Source: Haemophilus haemolyticus_M (GTDB lineage: Bacteria > Pseudomonadota > Gammaproteobacteria > Enterobacterales > Pasteurellaceae). Taken from it: a stretch of 64,000 nt of DNA. The notes beneath the pieces are model-generated. The model saw nothing but the letters and a program-made list of their open reading frames with translations. It searched no databases and had not been told where the DNA came from. Both the position numbers and the translations under genes were made by a program. Position 1 is the first letter of the stretch; the number at the start of each line of letters is the position of its first letter. Where the stretch lies: positions 186,001 through 250,000 of the forward strand of contig NZ_QQGD01000001.1 of NCBI RefSeq assembly GCF_003490935.1, given 5' to 3'. Below are positions 61,300 to 64,000 of the stretch, piece by piece.

Positions 61300-61584
61300 T
61301 TACTCACTATAACTTTTCAAATTACTTAATTTTGCTAAACCCACTTCACAACTTTTTAACTGAGTTGCTAATTCCATTTGAAGAATCTGTTGTTTACTTT
61401 GGTTTAACTTATTTTTAATTTTTCCTACCTGTGTATGTGTGCCAGGTTGTTTTTCTGCTTGCGCAATCAAATTCTCTGTTTCTTTAAATAGTTGTTCACA
61501 TTGTTGTGGCAGAATATTTGATGCAAAAGTAGAGGTTGATACAGTAGAGAAAAGTGCGGTTAAAATAAGGAATGTTTTTTTCAT
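61300..61584 (-). CDS. Small secreted periplasmic protein, unknown function
   Basis: 94 aa. An N-terminal signal peptide (MKKTFLILTALFSTVSTSTFASN) probably cleaved after A-F-A leaves about 73 residues. The mature part is helical and Lys/Gln-rich, with two cysteines (QQCEQLF and KSCEVGL) that could form a disulfide. It resembles a small Pasteurellaceae-specific family (I think DUF5339), of no known function. An uptake signal falls at its 5' end. Convergent with ruvB. Confidence 0.7.
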   Translation of the reverse strand: MKKTFLILTALFSTVSTSTFASNILPQQCEQLFKETENLIAQAEKQPGTHTQVGKIKNKLNQSKQQILQMELATQLKSCEVGLAKLSNLKSYSE

Positions 61585-61693
61585 TTTAAGTCCTTGTTTC
61601 TCTTTATTATAAAATCTAAAAATTAAACTAGGCGGGAAAATAGCAAAATATACTTAGTATGTCTAGCTTTTGAAGTCATTTATTGTTGTAAAT

Positions 61694-61757
61694 TGTGATA
61701 AGGATCACGTGTAACATATATTTTTGTACAAAAAATAGCAAAATTGATTTATATCAA
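61694..61757 (+). promoter_or_regulatory. cydAB regulatory region with FNR and CRP-like sites
   Basis: TTGATTTATATCAA (61744-61757) matches the FNR consensus TTGAT-N4-ATCAA exactly. TGTGA-N6-TCACG (61694-61709) is one base from the CRP consensus. The A/T-rich stretch to 62036, with candidate -10 sequences near 61835-61850, forms the rest of a 450-bp untranslated upstream region before cydA. Oxygen-dependent control of cytochrome bd by FNR/ArcA is well known. Confidence 0.78.
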
Positions 61758-62036
61758 TTAAATTATTTTTAATAAATAATAGGTATTTTATATCTTATGT
61801 CAAAAATGTGATCTAGATATCGTTTTTACTGTTTTTTATACTTATATTTAGTAGTAGAATACCCGCCAATTTGGCTTATCTCTATAATAATTGGTGTTTT
61901 TTAACCATTTGAGAATGATTATGTAGATAAACCAATTTAAACTTAGCTAATTGGAGTTGAGTGATTAGGGATTATTTAAGGCTTTGCCTTTTTAATCATT
62001 GTTGGAACTAATGTTGTTTATACAGAGGAGTTGAGA

Positions 62037-63602
62037 ATGTTGGACGTTGTTGACCTTTCTCGCTTGCAGTTTGCTTTAACTGCGTTGTATCACTTCATTT
62101 TCGTGCCGCTGACATTAGGTTTGTCATTCGTCCTTGTGATTATGGAAACCATTTATGTGGCGACAGGCAAAGAAGTTTATAAAGATATGACAAGATTCTG
62201 GGGTAAGTTATTTGGTATTAACTTCGCCCTTGGGGTGACCACAGGTATCATTATGGAATTCCAATTCGGTACTAACTGGTCTTATTATTCTCATTATGTA
62301 GGTGATATTTTTGGTGCGCCATTAGCGATTGAAGCGTTACTAGCCTTTTTCTTAGAATCAACTTTTGTGGGGTTATTCTTCTTTGGTTGGGATCGTTTAA
62401 CTAAAGGTAAACACTTACTTGCTACATATTGCGTAGCTTTCGGTTCGAACTTATCTGCAATGTGGATTTTAGTTGCTAATGGTTGGATGCAGTCTCCTGC
62501 TGGCTCAGAATTTAATTTTGAGACAGTACGTATGGAAATGACGAGCTTCTTAGACCTTTGGCTAAATCCAGTTGCCCAAAGTAAATTCTTGCACACGTTA
62601 ACAGCAGGTTATTCGACTGGTGCAATGTTTGTATTAGGTATTAGTGCATTCTATTTATTAAAAGGTCGTGATATTGGTTTTGCCAAACGTTCATTCTCTG
62701 TTGCTGCAACCTTTGGTTTTATTGCGGCATCAGCGGTGTTAATTATGGGGGATGAATCAGGTTACGACATAGGTAAAGCACAACCAGTGAAATTGGCTGC
62801 AATGGAAGCCGAGTTTGAAACTCATCCTGCGCCAGCGCCATTTCATCCAGTTGCAATTCCAAATACTGCAGAAATGAAAAATGATTTTGCGATTGAGATC
62901 CCATATTTGGGTGGTTTAATTGCAACGCGTTCTTTAGATACTGAAATTGTTGGTTTGAAAGATATTCAAGCGAAAAATGAAGGTCGTGTTCGTAACGGTA
63001 TGGTAGCTTACGATTTATTCACGCAATTAAAAGCAGAGAAAAAATCAGCAGGCCACGTAAATCCAGAAACTAAAGCAAAATTTGATGAAGTAAAAGGTGA
63101 TTTAGGTTTTGGTTTATTATTAAAACGTTACACAGATAAAGTTGTAGATGCAACAGATGAACAAATTAAACAAGCTGCTCGCGATACTATTCCAAACGTA
63201 GGTCCTAACTTCTGGGCATTCCGTGGGATGTTAGCAGCCGGTGGTTTAATTATTTTACTGACCTTCGGCGCATTTGTTCAAAATTTACGTAACAAAGTCA
63301 CTTCTTCTCGCTTATTGCTTAAAGCATTACTTTGGTGTATCCCATTGCCAATCTTAGCAATTGAATTTGGTTGGTTCTTAGCTGAGTCTGGTCGTCAACC
63401 TTGGGCAATCTATGAAGTTTTACCTGTTGGGGTATCAGCGTCTCAGTTAAGTACTGGTGATTTATGGTTCTCTATTGGTTTAATTTGTGCGCTTTATCTT
63501 GCGTTCATTATTGTTGAGATGTATTTGATGTTTAAATATGCGCGTTTGGGTCCAAGTGCGTTAAAAACCGGCAAATACTACTTTGAACAATCATCTAAAT
63601 AA
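62037..63602 (+). CDS. cydA: CydA, cytochrome bd oxidase subunit I
   Basis: 521 aa, the E. coli-like long form. Start at ATG 62037 with GAGGAG six bases upstream. LSRLQFALTALYHFIFVPLTLG holds the heme b595 histidine (quoted as the start region). The quinol-binding Q-loop lies around residues 245-335. The GRQPWAIYEVLP motif is diagnostic, and a methionine in the later helices ligates heme b558. It oxidises quinol with oxygen at low oxygen tension. It is followed by cydB fourteen bases later. Confidence 0.98.
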   Translation: MLDVVDLSRLQFALTALYHFIFVPLTLGLSFVLVIMETIYVATGKEVYKDMTRFWGKLFGINFALGVTTGIIMEFQFGTNWSYYSHYVGDIFGAPLAIEALLAFFLESTFVGLFFFGWDRLTKGKHLLATYCVAFGSNLSAMWILVANGWMQSPAGSEFNFETVRMEMTSFLDLWLNPVAQSKFLHTLTAGYSTGAMFVLGISAFYLLKGRDIGFAKRSFSVAATFGFIAASAVLIMGDESGYDIGKAQPVKLAAMEAEFETHPAPAPFHPVAIPNTAEMKNDFAIEIPYLGGLIATRSLDTEIVGLKDIQAKNEGRVRNGMVAYDLFTQLKAEKKSAGHVNPETKAKFDEVKGDLGFGLLLKRYTDKVVDATDEQIKQAARDTIPNVGPNFWAFRGMLAAGGLIILLTFGAFVQNLRNKVTSSRLLLKALLWCIPLPILAIEFGWFLAESGRQPWAIYEVLPVGVSASQLSTGDLWFSIGLICALYLAFIIVEMYLMFKYARLGPSALKTGKYYFEQSSK

Positions 63603-63616
63603 GCAGGAGATGAATT

Positions 63617-64000
63617 ATGGTTGATTATGAATTTCTACGTTTTATTTGGTGGGTGTTAGTTATTGTATTGTTGATCGGTTTTTCTGTTACCGACGGATTC
63701 GATATGGGCGTGACCGCACTTTTACCTGTAACAGGCAAAAAAGAAGTGGAACGCCGTATTATGATCAACTCTATTGCCCCACATTGGGATGGTAACCAAG
63801 TTTGGTTGTTAACTGCGGGCGGCGCAGTATTTGCGGCATGGCCAATTGTATATGCAGTTTCATTCTCAGGTTTCTACATCGCTTTAGTATTGGTTTTAGC
63901 TGCATTATTCTTACGCCCATTGGGTTTTGAATATCGTGCAAAAATTGATAACCCGACTTGGCGTTCTGTTTGGGATTGGGGACTATTCGCAGGTGGTTTT
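63617..64000 (+). CDS. cydB: CydB, cytochrome bd oxidase subunit II (5' part)
   Basis: The first 128 codons; the gene runs off the window end. MVDYEFLRFIWWVLVIVLLIG then FSVTDGFDMGVTALLP, IAPHWDGNQVWLLTAGGAVFAAWP and FLRPLGFEYRAK match CydB. An exact uptake core (63713-63721) encodes the TAL of GVTALLP. Ribosome site AGGAG. CydB pairs with CydA, forming the bd-I type quinol oxidase. Confidence 0.97.
   Translation, partial: MVDYEFLRFIWWVLVIVLLIGFSVTDGFDMGVTALLPVTGKKEVERRIMINSIAPHWDGNQVWLLTAGGAVFAAWPIVYAVSFSGFYIALVLVLAALFLRPLGFEYRAKIDNPTWRSVWDWGLFAGGF

Noticed and set aside
1..64000. CRISPR array, prophage or defence island
   Set aside because: No regularly spaced repeats, integrase, capsid, restriction or toxin-antitoxin genes were seen; uptake signals are irregularly spaced and are not a CRISPR.

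Overview
This 64 kb window comes from a Haemophilus chromosome, most likely the H. influenzae / H. haemolyticus group. The genes are low-GC, single-copy Pasteurellaceae core genes. I count about 53 exact copies of the Haemophilus DNA uptake signal core AAGTGCGGT / ACCGCACTT, roughly one per 1.2 kb. NqrA, MenD, LeuB and CydB closely resemble the H. influenzae Rd KW20 proteins as I remember them, but do not look identical. No plasmid, prophage, CRISPR array or obvious new defence island is visible.

Layout. 1-2.3 kb: end of the type IV pilus operon (pilB-pilC-pilD). 2.3-7.2 kb: rho, metJ with its operator, and a copper module (cueR, copZ, copA) carrying a partial tandem duplication. 7.4-10 kb: serine uptake and breakdown (sdaC, sdaA). 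10.1-11.4 kb: decayed IS3-family element 1. 11.4-14 kb: gor, a YajG-like lipoprotein, bolA. 14.3-21.6 kb: the six-gene Na+-NQR operon followed by its maturation genes apbE and nqrM. 21.7-30 kb: mnmA, pgeF, rluD, bamD, smpB, pfkA, a lipoprotein gene, yaaA and the competence gene dprA with a CRP-S site. 30.1-35.2 kb: leuABCD with a leucine attenuator. 35.2-36 kb: IS3-family remnant 3. 36-42.5 kb: alaA, menF-menD-menH and an MFS transporter. 42.6-43.8 kb: IS3-family element 2. 43.9-51 kb: tyrR, hflX, hfq, rluC, rne and tRNA-Ser. 51.1-55.4 kb: priC, a YuiF-type transporter with a histidine attenuator, rnt, gloA, cmoA. 55.5-61.6 kb: aspS, a small membrane protein, nudB, yebC, ruvC, ruvA, ruvB and a small secreted protein. 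62-64 kb: cydA and the start of cydB.

How the parts fit. Na+-NQR (with ApbE and NqrM) and cytochrome bd are the two ends of a respiratory chain, and MenF/MenD/MenH make the menaquinone between them; the cyd region has a perfect FNR box. PilB/C/D and DprA belong to natural transformation, and the dense uptake sequences are the DNA side of that process. Several uptake-sequence inverted pairs appear to serve as terminators.

Most notable are: a complete histidine attenuator (five-His leader peptide plus three mutually exclusive hairpins) in front of the YuiF transporter; three decayed IS3 copies at places where gene order departs from that of strain Rd as I recall it; an uptake-sequence core that encodes the FMN-attachment threonine of NqrB; a copZ/copA tandem duplication inactivated by an A6/A7 change; and a priC ribosome-binding site buried in the preceding gene's terminator.
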